Of a DNA stretch of 64,000 nt, positions 52,694 to 60,186 are shown one piece after another. Position 1 is the stretch's first letter; every line of letters begins with the position of its first letter. Origin of the DNA: Kibdelosporangium philippinense (GTDB taxonomy: Bacteria > Actinomycetota > Actinomycetes > Mycobacteriales > Pseudonocardiaceae); NCBI RefSeq assembly GCF_021390435.2, contig NZ_JAJVCN010000002.1, positions 2,480,001 to 2,544,000 on the forward strand, in the 5' to 3' direction. The notes below the pieces were generated by a model. That model ran no database searches. It worked only from the letters and a program-made list of their open reading frames with translations, and was not told where the DNA came from. Both the position numbers and the translations under genes were made by a program.

Positions 52694-53707
52694 ATGGCCG
52701 ACGAGCCGATCGCCGTCGCGTTACGTCGCGCGGCCGATCTGACCGCTGCCGGTAACTCCGACGCGGCGATCCACGTTGTGCGTGGGGTGCTGGACGAGCA
52801 CCCCACGCACTCCGAAGCGTGGTGTCATCTTGGCGCCGCGTACCTCGACGTGGGCGACGCGGAGTCCTCGCTTGACGCCGCGAAGCAAGCGATCCGGCAC
52901 GGCGAGCGGTCGTGGGGGTACCGGCTCGCGAGCGTCGCGCTGATGGAATTGGGCAGGCGTGACGAGGCCGTCGTGTCCGCGCGTGAAGCCGTGCGGCGCG
53001 ATGGCGAGGATTGGCGTTGCCACGTGGCTTTGGCGGAGGCGTTGGGCACGCAAGATCCGCAGGAGTCGTTCGCCGCGGCGTGTCGCGGGATCCAGCTCGC
53101 CAACAACGAGGCGCGGCCGTTCGAAGTTCTCGGCGACGCGGCGTTGCGTGTGCACGACAAGGAAACCGCGCGACGCGCCTACTACGAGGCCATCAAAATC
53201 GATCCAGCCAACCAGCACGCGCGCACCAACCTGGTTCGGCTCGGCCGTCCGCAACTCGGTACGACGACCGCGCCCGTACAGGCCGAGCCGATCGTTCAGG
53301 TGCATCTTGGCCGTATCGAAGAACTCGGGTTGTGGCTCGCACTGAGGCGTTCGTCCATTGGTTTGACCATCGGCAGCCTGGTGCTGATGTTGGTCGGGTT
53401 GGACGACACGTACAGCGTGCTCGGCTGGTTCGGGTTGGTGCTGGTGCTGTTCGTCGTGTTCGTGGTGGGCAGCGCGTGGGTGAAGTACGCGCGGGGCGTG
53501 CCGGTGAAGCAGACGTTGGTCGAACACAGGATGTTGGCGCTGGCCGCCGGATTGATGGCGCTGTCGTCAGTGCTGTTGATCGTGTGGACGGTCCTTGTCG
53601 CGCTTGGCGCGCAGACGTTGAATCCGTTGACGATCGTTCTTGTGACCAGTGTGGCCAGTGTGGTGGTGTCCGTGCTCGCCATCTGGCGGCGGAGCCATCC
53701 CAAGTAA
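52694..53707 (+). CDS. TPR-domain membrane protein
   Basis: 337 residues. N-terminal half is about five TPR-like helix pairs (EAWCHLGAAYLDVGDAESSL, RRAYYEAIKIDPANQHARTN). The C-terminal half has four transmembrane segments (SIGLTIGSLVLMLVGL, GLVLVLFVVFVVGSAWV, and two more). Cytoplasmic TPR scaffold on a membrane anchor; partner unknown. It stands alone between the GH109 and the FMN oxidase gene. Confidence 0.75.
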   Translation: MADEPIAVALRRAADLTAAGNSDAAIHVVRGVLDEHPTHSEAWCHLGAAYLDVGDAESSLDAAKQAIRHGERSWGYRLASVALMELGRRDEAVVSAREAVRRDGEDWRCHVALAEALGTQDPQESFAAACRGIQLANNEARPFEVLGDAALRVHDKETARRAYYEAIKIDPANQHARTNLVRLGRPQLGTTTAPVQAEPIVQVHLGRIEELGLWLALRRSSIGLTIGSLVLMLVGLDDTYSVLGWFGLVLVLFVVFVVGSAWVKYARGVPVKQTLVEHRMLALAAGLMALSSVLLIVWTVLVALGAQTLNPLTIVLVTSVASVVVSVLAIWRRSHPK

Positions 53708-53717
53708 GTTCTGGCCC

Positions 53718-54884
53718 ATGACCCAACCTCTCGGCGGCTACCAGAACGAGATCTACCTGCACGGCCTGGCTGACCAGGTTCCTCCGTGCACGACCGACGC
53801 CACCAGGCTGGCCGACTCGGCCCGCGAGATCCTCGAGCCTGGGCCGTTCTGGTACGTGGAGGGCGGTGCCGGTTCAGGCGCGACCATGCGCGCCAACCGT
53901 GAAGCGTTCGACAAGTGGCGGATCGTGCCGCGCATGCTCCGCGACGCGGCCGCGCGCGATGTGTCCACAACGGTGTTGGGCGCGCAGCTGCCCGCGCCCG
54001 TATTGCTCGCGCCGATCGGCGTGCAGTCGATCGTGCATGCGGACGGTGAATTGGCGACCGCGCGTGCCGCGAGCGAACTTGGTGTCCCGATGGTCCTGTC
54101 GACCGCGTCGTCGAACACGATCGAGGACGTCGCCAAGGCGAATGGCACCGGACCACGGTGGTTCCAGCTGTACTGGCCGAACGACCCAGACCTGTGCATC
54201 AGCCTCATCAACCGAGCGGCCAAAGCCGGGTTCAGCACGCTTGTGGTCACCTTGGACACGTGGTCGTTGGCATGGCGGCCCAACGATCTCGACCATTCAT
54301 ACCTGCCGTTCCTGCGCGGGATCGGCACCGCGATCCCGTTCTCGGACCCGGTGTTCCGTTCCGGACTGGCCGACACGCCGGAGAACGACACGCCGATGGC
54401 GGTCCTGAAATGGGTCCAGACATTCACCGGATCGGACCGCAACTGGGAGGCGCTGCCGTTCCTGCGTGAGCACTGGGACGGACCGATTGTGCTGAAAGGG
54501 ATCCAGCACGTCGACGACGCGCGGCGCGCGGCCGACGCCGGAATGGACGGGATCGTCGTGTCCAACCACGGCGGCCGACAAGTTGACGGTGCGATCGCTT
54601 CACTGGACGCGCTACCAGCCATCGCGAACGCGGTCGGCGATCGACTCGAAGTTCTGTTCGATTCGGGTGTCCGGACGGGTGCCGATGTCTTCAAAGCGAT
54701 TGCACTGGGTGCAAAGGCCGTGCTCATCGGCCGTCCATTCGTGTGGGGATTGGCGCATGCGGGCGAAGCCGGTGTGCGGCACGTGGTCCGCAGCATTCTC
54801 GCGGAATTCGATCTGACCGTCGCATTGTCCGGTTACCGGTCGGTCGCCGAGCTGACGCCGGACGCGCTTGCCCGCGGTTGTTGA
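53718..54884 (+). CDS. FMN-dependent alpha-hydroxy-acid oxidase (lactate 2-monooxygenase-like)
   Basis: 388 residues. TIM barrel with FMN sites PVLLAPIGVQSIVHADGELA, STASSNTIEDVA and WFQLYWPNDPDL, catalytic SNHGGRQVDGAIASLDALP (His base, Arg carboxylate clamp) and LFDSGVRTGADVFKAIALGA. The N-terminal YQNEIYLHGL and the long insertion around SLAWRPNDLDHSYLPFL are typical of lactate 2-monooxygenase, which turns L-lactate into acetate and CO2. Other 2-hydroxy acids are possible. Confidence 0.9.
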   Translation: MTQPLGGYQNEIYLHGLADQVPPCTTDATRLADSAREILEPGPFWYVEGGAGSGATMRANREAFDKWRIVPRMLRDAAARDVSTTVLGAQLPAPVLLAPIGVQSIVHADGELATARAASELGVPMVLSTASSNTIEDVAKANGTGPRWFQLYWPNDPDLCISLINRAAKAGFSTLVVTLDTWSLAWRPNDLDHSYLPFLRGIGTAIPFSDPVFRSGLADTPENDTPMAVLKWVQTFTGSDRNWEALPFLREHWDGPIVLKGIQHVDDARRAADAGMDGIVVSNHGGRQVDGAIASLDALPAIANAVGDRLEVLFDSGVRTGADVFKAIALGAKAVLIGRPFVWGLAHAGEAGVRHVVRSILAEFDLTVALSGYRSVAELTPDALARGC

Positions 54885-55010
54885 TCACGAATCGAGGACG
54901 TGCGAAACCAATGACCACAACTTCAGTCGTGGCAGGTGAACCAGGAAGATCGGCGTAGTCCGTTGTACGCTTCGCAAGAAGATTGATCACTCTCGCCCAG
55001 TGGGAGCGCC

Positions 55011-55370
55011 GTGGAAGTCAGTTCCGATCAGCTGCGCAGCTGGGTCGAGTCATGGTCTTGGCGCATTCCCCGTGGACCACAGCACGGCGGAATGTCCGGT
55101 GACGTGCGGGAGTGGTGGAGCCTGACCATCTGGCGCCGCAACGATCACGCCGAGTTGCAGCTGGACGTCAACCGCCTGCGGCCGACGCGGGGCTCGGAGG
55201 TGCAGACCTTCACGCGGGCGGTTTTCCACGACAAGTTGCGGCCGGTGCCCGATTACCGGATGCTGGTCAGCAGGCTGAACCTGGAACTGGGCGAGTTGTT
55301 CACCCAGGCGGGGATCAAGCCGCCGCGGTTGCCCGACGGTTCGCTGTCCGGTGACGCGTACGAGCTGTAG
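55011..55370 (+). CDS. hypothetical protein
   Basis: 119 residues from GTG 55011 behind GGGAG. Trp-rich N-terminus (WVESWSWRIP, REWWSLTIWRR), compact and soluble. No family recognised. Promoter region 54885-55010 is short. Codon use is normal for the region. Confidence 0.6.
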   Translation: MEVSSDQLRSWVESWSWRIPRGPQHGGMSGDVREWWSLTIWRRNDHAELQLDVNRLRPTRGSEVQTFTRAVFHDKLRPVPDYRMLVSRLNLELGELFTQAGIKPPRLPDGSLSGDAYEL

Positions 55371-55422
55371 ACATTCATATTCCGTTGGGGCCAAGTTCTT
55401 GTGCGGGACGTAGTTTCCCGCA

Positions 55423-57023
55423 GTGTCATCCAGCAGACGTCTTTTTCTCCTGAATGCCGGGCTGATCCCGGCCGCCCTGTCCACAACCGCGCTGTCTACA
55501 CCCGCCGTCGCGTCGCCCGTCAGGGTGGAAACGGACAGTCCACGCTTCACCGTCGCGGTCATTCCGGACACGCAGTACCTCTACGATCGTGACCGCGGTG
55601 ACGCAGCGCCACTTGAGGCGTCCCTTCGTTACATTGTGGACACCGCGCGCGAGCACAACACCGTATTCGTTGCTCACCTCGGCGACATGACGGAGAACGG
55701 TCTCGCGTCCGAGTTCACGTCGATCAGCCGGACATTCCGGATTCTCGACCGGTTCCCGTACAGCGTCCTCGCCGGAAACCACGACATCGACGCGTCAAAG
55801 GACGATCAGCGCGGCCCGAGCCCATACCTTGACACCTTCGGCCCGGCTCGGTTTCGGGACAGCCCAACGTTTCGGGATGCGACTCGGGACGGCTACAACT
55901 CGTATCACGTATTCCGTGCGGCAGGCAGGGAATGGGTTGTTCTGGCGCTGGATTGGCGCCCTTCCGCGGGCAGCATCGCCTGGGTGCGGGATGTGTTGCG
56001 TAAACATCCCCGCAGCCCGGTCATACTAACGACGCATGAGTTCGTGCACGCCGATGGCGGTGACGGCAATGCGGTGTGTTGTCCGACTTCGGCCAGCGGC
56101 TGTGGAACGACTTGGTCAAGGACAATGATCAGATCTTCTTGACGTTGAACGGGCATTTCTGGCCGCCAGGGCGGACTGTGTTGCGCAACAGCGCGGGCAA
56201 TGAGGTGCACGCGCACATCACGAACTACCAGGACCGTTATTACGGCGGCTCGGCGATGATTCGGTTGTACCACTTCGATCTGGCGCGTGGCGTGATCGAC
56301 GTGGAGACGTTCTCGCCGTGGTTGCTTGCCCAACGTAAGCTCAATGTGTTGGCGGAGCAGGAAATCTTGCGTTCGGGGCCGCTCGACTACTTCAGTGTGG
56401 AGATCGATTTCGCCAAGCGGTTCGCCGGGTTCGCGCCGGTTGCTGAGCCCAAGCCGCGTCCCGCCCGCGAGATGGTGATTCCGGGGACGGTGGCGTACTG
56501 GCGGTTCGACTCGCGCGATCTTCGCGATTTGTCCGGCCACGGCAACGATCTTGTCGCTTCGGGCACGCCATCGTGGACGTCGGAGCATCATCGTTCGCAG
56601 CCAGGGCATGGCAGCGTTTTCCTTGATGGAGCGTACTTCAAGACCGTGCCGGGCGCGCCGCTGAACAAGGCGACTTTCCAGCGTGGCTACACGATCGAGG
56701 CGTTCTTCAAGCTGCCTGCGGACTTCAACAGCTCGCATGCCTGGGGCGCTTTGCTTTCCCGGCTTGGTACTGGACGGGATGCGGGCAAGACGGGTGACGA
56801 TCCCAGCGAGCCCGTGGCGACTTTGAGCCTGTCCGATGGGCATGCTTTGCAATGGGCCACGTTCCCGTTGAACCAGAACGGGATCTCCACGGCTCAGGAC
56901 GTGTGCCTGATGGGCGCGTACACCTACGACCGGAAGATCGACAAGACGTTCTACGGGTGGATCGGGGACGTCCGGATCGTCGACCGCCCGCTCGCGGAAC
57001 GGGAGTTCATGGTGAGACGATGA
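55423..57023 (+). pseudogene. secreted metallophosphoesterase with LamG domain, one frameshift
   Basis: GTG start and Tat-like signal (SSSRRLFLLNAGLIPAAL). The calcineurin-type active site is VAVIPDTQYL, HLGDMTENG, VLAGNHDID and ILTTHEFVHADGG. At GTGTGT (56074-56079) two extra bases break the frame: GNAV should continue as LSDFGQRLWNDLVKDNDQIF. Downstream of the break come the last metal His (LTLNGHFWPPG) and a concanavalin-like LamG_3 domain (VAYWRFDSRDLRDLSGHGND ... YTIEAFFKLP). One 2-bp deletion would restore a 530-residue exported phosphodiesterase. Confidence 0.82.
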
Positions 57024-57027
57024 GTGG

Positions 57028-57219
57028 ATGAGTAAATGGCTCCCGATCGTGCTTGGCATCCTGCTGATCCTGGTTGGCGGCGTGTGGACCGGCCAAGGCC
57101 TCGGTTACATCACCGGTAGCTTCATGACCGGCGAGCGTCTCTGGACCAGCATCGGCCTGGTCTGCGTCGCGGCGGGCGTTGTCCTGATCGTCTGGGCCGC
57201 CCGCCGCAAACCCTCGTGA
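57028..57219 (+). CDS. small two-helix membrane protein
   Basis: 63 residues, two hydrophobic helices (LPIVLGILLILVGGVWTGQG, IGLVCVAAGVVLIVWAA) and a basic tail. Common in actinomycetes, function unknown. The stop codon TGA (57217-57219) and final Ser (TCG) lie inside repeat copy 3. Confidence 0.7.
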   Translation: MSKWLPIVLGILLILVGGVWTGQGLGYITGSFMTGERLWTSIGLVCVAAGVVLIVWAARRKPS

Positions 57220-57257
57220 GTGGTTACGCGCGTTCTAACGCCGCTAACCACTCACGA
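57214..57257. repeat. palindromic intergenic repeat, copy 3
   Basis: Arms TCGTGAGTGGTTA/TAACCACTCACGA. The centre CGCGTTCTAACGC is in the reverse orientation to copies 1, 2 and 5. Between two convergent genes; supplies the stop of the upstream one. Confidence 0.9.
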
Positions 57258-57267
57258 CCAATCCGCA

Positions 57268-58410
57268 TCATCCGCCGGTTCTCATCAGTTGCTCGTTCAT
57301 GATCAGGAACGCGCCCAGGCCGTGGAAGTCGTTCGTGTTGCGCTTGCGGGCGAAGTAGTAGTTCAGGTCGCCGACGTTCGTGCCCTCGGAGATGTCCCGC
57401 AGGTTCGTCCGGTTGTCCGAGCCGAGCGAGATCTTCGCCAGCACGCCCTGATATCCCTTGCTGGCAACGGCTATGTAGCCCTGGTCGAGATAGCCACGCT
57501 CCACACCACGGGACATCGTGAATGTGTACATCGCCGAAGCGGATGTCTCCAGCCAGTTCCCTGACGTGCTGCCGCGGTCGACCACCTGTCACCACCGCCC
57601 GGTCGCCGGGTCCTGGAAGCGCTGATAGCCAGCCGCCAGGTGCTTGATCATGTCGATCAACGCCTGGCGGCGAGGGTGGGTGGCGGGCAGCACTTCCAGG
57701 ATGTCGATCGCGGCCATCCCGAACCAGCCGATCGCCCGCGCCCAGTGGTACGCCGAGTGGCGGCCAGGGTTCTTGGCCCACGACTCGGATCCATCTGCGT
57801 CATAAGCGTGGTACAGCAGGCCGTTGGTTTCCTTCAGATGCGCGAAGTACGCGGCCATGTTGGGCGTTGACTCGTCGAAACCGTAGGTCTGGTTGTACTG
57901 CTTCGCGTAATCGGCGATGAACGGCTGTGCCATGTAGACACCGTCAGCCCACAGCTGCCCGACTTTGCTTGTGGCGTGGAACATCCCGCCGTCGGATGTC
58001 CTCGGGTAGCTGTTGAACCGGTTGCGGATCTTGTCGGCCGCGGTCTTGTACCGCTGCTGTCCCGTCTCCCTGTGCAGGATCGGCAGCAGTTGACCAGAGC
58101 GCATCGCGTCCAAGTTGGTGAAGCTGTTGCTGATCTTTCCCTTGCTGTCGATGAATCTGTCCACCCACTGCTTGATGTAGGTGAAGTAGGACTGGGTGCC
58201 GGTTCGTTTGTACACAAGGTACTGTCCATAGAGATACAGTCCGCGGGTGTATCCCCAACCGCCTAAAGTGGACGGCGTGTGTCGCGCCATTGTGGACTGA
58301 ACCACTTTGACTGACCAGTCGACATTGGGCGCGGCCAACGCGGGCGACCCGGCTGCGAATACCGCCGCGCCTGCGCCGAGCAGCACTGACCTACGGGAGA
58401 GTGGGGACAT
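57268..58410 (-). pseudogene. GH105 unsaturated rhamnogalacturonyl hydrolase with one nonsense codon
   Basis: 381 codons. Tat-type signal (LSRRSVLLGAGAAVFAAG) and GH88/105 (alpha/alpha)6-barrel signatures: LWADGVYMAQPFIADYAKQY, HAYDADGSESWAKNPGRHSA, YHWARAIGWFGMAAIDILEV. At 57589-57591 a TGA stands where relatives have the second Trp of GRWWQVVDRG. The rest (SGNWLETSASAMYTFTMSRG to the end) is intact in frame. The family removes unsaturated galacturonic acid from pectin fragments. A TGG to TGA change would explain the lesion; it truncates about 106 residues. Confidence 0.85.
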
Positions 58411-58440
58411 GCTGAGGCGACCCTTCGAGTGCAGAAGAAC

Positions 58441-58488
58441 CCTCGTGAGTGGTTATGCGTGTTCTAACCCTGCTAACCACTCACGAGG
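58441..58488. repeat. palindromic intergenic repeat, copy 4
   Basis: 48 bp, arms CCTCGTGAGTGGTTA/TAACCACTCACGAGG, centre TGCGTGTTCTAACCCTGC in reverse orientation. Sits at the truncated 3' end of the GH28 gene and provides its stop. Confidence 0.92.
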
Positions 58489-59101
58489 TGGAGGTCGGGA
58501 TGCCGATCCGCCGCCCGTCGGCATCCCGACCAGATTTGAGGACGACACAGTCGTCATTGGTGTTGAACCGCGAGTTGATGACGTGCGCGTAGCTCGTCGA
58601 GTCGAGATCGACGCCATCGCCTTGCGAGTTCGTGCTGTAGATGTGGACATTGCGGACGGTCGCGTTGGTGCAGAAGACCGGATGCGGAGTCCACATCGCA
58701 GGGTCGCGCAGGAACACATCTTGGAACAACAAGTTCTGGCAGTCAATGAACTGAATCATGGTGGGGCGCATGCGCAAGCCGCCAGTGAGAAACGTGCCTT
58801 CCGGAACGAGCACGCGCCCGCCGCCTGTCCGGCTGCATTCCTCAATCGCGTTGTTGATGGAGTTCGTGTTCTTGGTCCTGCCGTCGCCCACGGCACCGTA
58901 CGCGGTGATGTCGAAAACCCGGTTCGGGAACGTGGGCGGACGGATCCTGCCTAGGATGTGCGGAACCAGTCTCCACTGGTCTGGCGGCTTGACCTCGGCG
59001 GCGGCAGTGGCGGCGGAGAAACCGGTACCGGCAAGCATTCCGCCCGCAACGAGACCGGCGCCACGAAGGACGTTCCGTCTCGAATGCATGCTGCTGCTCA
59101 C
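58481..59101 (-). pseudogene. GH28 polygalacturonase, internally deleted and 3'-truncated
   Basis: GTG start and Tat signal (SRRNVLRGAGLVAGG). N-terminal FDITAYGAVGDGRTKNTNSI and GGGRVLVPEGTFLTGG are as in GH28. The sequence then jumps to RPTMIQFIDCQNLLFQDVFL, so some 100 residues of barrel are missing. The active-site region is present (SQGDGVDLDSTS, NTNDDCVVLKSGRDADGRRI). It ends at GIPTS, where repeat copy 4 begins and gives the TGA. The catalytic His and last turns of the beta-helix are lost, so the protein cannot be active. Confidence 0.82.
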
Positions 59102-59164
59102 GGTTGGCTCTCCCTTGACTGCGTCGTCGAGGTCGGTCGGTCACCCTGCTGCAATGTAACCCAA

Positions 59165-59178
59165 CGAAAACGATTACA
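59165..59178 (-). promoter_or_regulatory. LacI-family operator upstream of GH28
   Basis: Leftward TGTAATCGTTTTCG fits the LacI-family pattern TGNAANCGNTTNCA at all but the last position and lies about 64 bases before the GH28 start. Suggests the pectinase promoter was controlled by a sugar-responsive LacI regulator, not encoded in this window. Confidence 0.6.
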
Positions 59179-59364
59179 TACGTAGGGTCTACTCCTCTCA
59201 GAAGCTGCCGTCAAGATGACAGCTCCGACGTTTTAAGGCTTCTGAACCCATAAAGGCATGTCTGTTCCTATGAGCGGGAACAGAGGTCGGAGGTGAGTCT
59301 TGACGAGGTCGGACGCGGTGGAGTAGGCCAATCCCTGGCCCCGCCGCGCCCATGCCTCGTCAGA
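59179..59364. other. no gene seen
   Basis: Upstream sequence of GH28 up to repeat copy 5. Contains the remaining promoter and short frames without support. Confidence 0.3.
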
Positions 59365-59412
59365 CCTCGTGAGTGGTTATGCGGGTTAGAACACGCACAA
59401 CCACTCACGAGG
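59365..59412. repeat. palindromic intergenic repeat, copy 5
   Basis: 48 bp, arms CCTCGTGAGTGGTT/AACCACTCACGAGG, centre GGGTTAGAACACGC in the orientation of copies 1 and 2. It abuts the 5'-truncated carbohydrate-binding module. Confidence 0.9.
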
Positions 59413-59751
59413 TCCGACCAGCATTGCCGATCCGCTGACCCAGGGCCACAACCAGTGCGGTACGAGGCGGAGAACGCGACGATCTCCAATGGTGTAGTCG
59501 AATCCAGCCACGCGGGCTTCAGCGGAACCGGATTCGTCAATTACACCAACGGCACGGCCGAAAACCGCCCAGTTTCCTTGTCTGTCAACGGATTCAGTGT
59601 GGAGGAGTTGAACTTTCCCGGCACCGGAGCGTGGACAAGCTACTCGTCCGCAACGACCACGCTGAACCTCAACGCGGGCAACAACATCATCCGGGCAACC
59701 GCGACAACGGCGTCAGGTGGGACGAACGCGGATTACCTTGACGTCCTTTAA
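59413..59751 (+). pseudogene. CBM35/CBM6-type carbohydrate-binding module, truncated
   Basis: Frame ending at TAA 59749-59751: RYEAENATISNGVVESSHAG, FSGTGFVNYTN, then NGTAENRPVSLSVNGF and TTTLNLNAGNNIIRATATTA, ADYLDVL. These are the calcium and ligand loops of a CBM35/6, usually the C-terminal domain of a secreted pectate lyase or glycosidase. Compared with the family two short segments are missing and the catalytic domain is absent, removed at repeat copy 5. A terminator hairpin follows. Confidence 0.75.
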
Positions 59752-59762
59752 ACGATCAAGAG

Positions 59763-59790
59763 AAGGGGCCGTCCAATTGGACGGTCCCTT
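59763..59790 (+). terminator. terminator after the CBM remnant
   Basis: Stem AAGGGGCCGTCC/GGACGGTCCCTT (one G-T pair) with an AATT loop, followed by TTCTC. An intact terminator supports that the CBM was once the end of a real gene. Confidence 0.75.
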
Positions 59791-59963
59791 TCTCGCTTCG
59801 TTACAGCAAGTAGAAATACTCTGACCGATCATTGCTCCGTTGTGTCAGTATTAGGCCGTTCGCGGCTGAGGGACCGTCGAACATGTGGACGCAGAGACGA
59901 CATCGCGTGCCGTCGAGTCCACGTCTGGCCTAACGGCAGATCTATCAGGGGAGGAAGATCAGC

Positions 59964-60107
59964 ATGACCAGCAATGTCAAAGAAATCGTTTTCTCGGACG
60001 AGGACAAGGCCGTCGATGTGAACCCGCCGGTCGAGGGCGAGAAGGCCTTCACCACCGAGGGCGAGGAGTGCACCGGCACCTGTGTCGAGAAGCCGGGCCC
60101 GAAGTAA
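59964..60107 (+). CDS. 47-residue acidic CxxxC peptide, possible RiPP-type precursor
   Basis: Clear ribosome site GGGGAGGA nine bases before ATG 59964. The product starts MTSNVKEIVFSDEDKAV and ends TEGEECTGTCVEKPGPK. The first 30 residues are acidic and leader-like. The only two cysteines (36 and 40) are in the C-terminal 12 residues with two Thr, followed by a Lys/Pro/Gly tail. No signal peptide or membrane helix. A strong hairpin follows at 60118, then the TPR-CHAT protease gene, a layout of abundant small peptide plus low-level enzyme. It could be a ribosomal peptide precursor matured by the protease, or a protease substrate/regulator. I know no named family that matches. Confidence 0.65.
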   Translation: MTSNVKEIVFSDEDKAVDVNPPVEGEKAFTTEGEECTGTCVEKPGPK

Positions 60108-60117
60108 ACGTGTGATG

Positions 60118-60153
60118 GCCCGCCGATCGGGGTTGTGTCCCCGGTCGGCGGGC
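60118..60153 (+). terminator. attenuator-type hairpin between peptide and CHAT genes
   Basis: Stem GCCCGCCGATCGGGG/CCCCGGTCGGCGGGC with one mismatch and a six-base loop, followed by GCCTTTCGC. Would terminate most transcripts after the peptide gene and let a few continue into the protease gene 34 bases later. Confidence 0.75.
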
Positions 60154-60186
60154 GCCTTTCGCTACGGTCTGTGATGTCATAGTCAG

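Noticed and set aside
57589..57591. TGA in GH105 read as selenocysteine
   Set aside because: The position corresponds to Trp in the family (GRWWQVVDRG), no SECIS-like stem is evident, and TGG to TGA is a single change.
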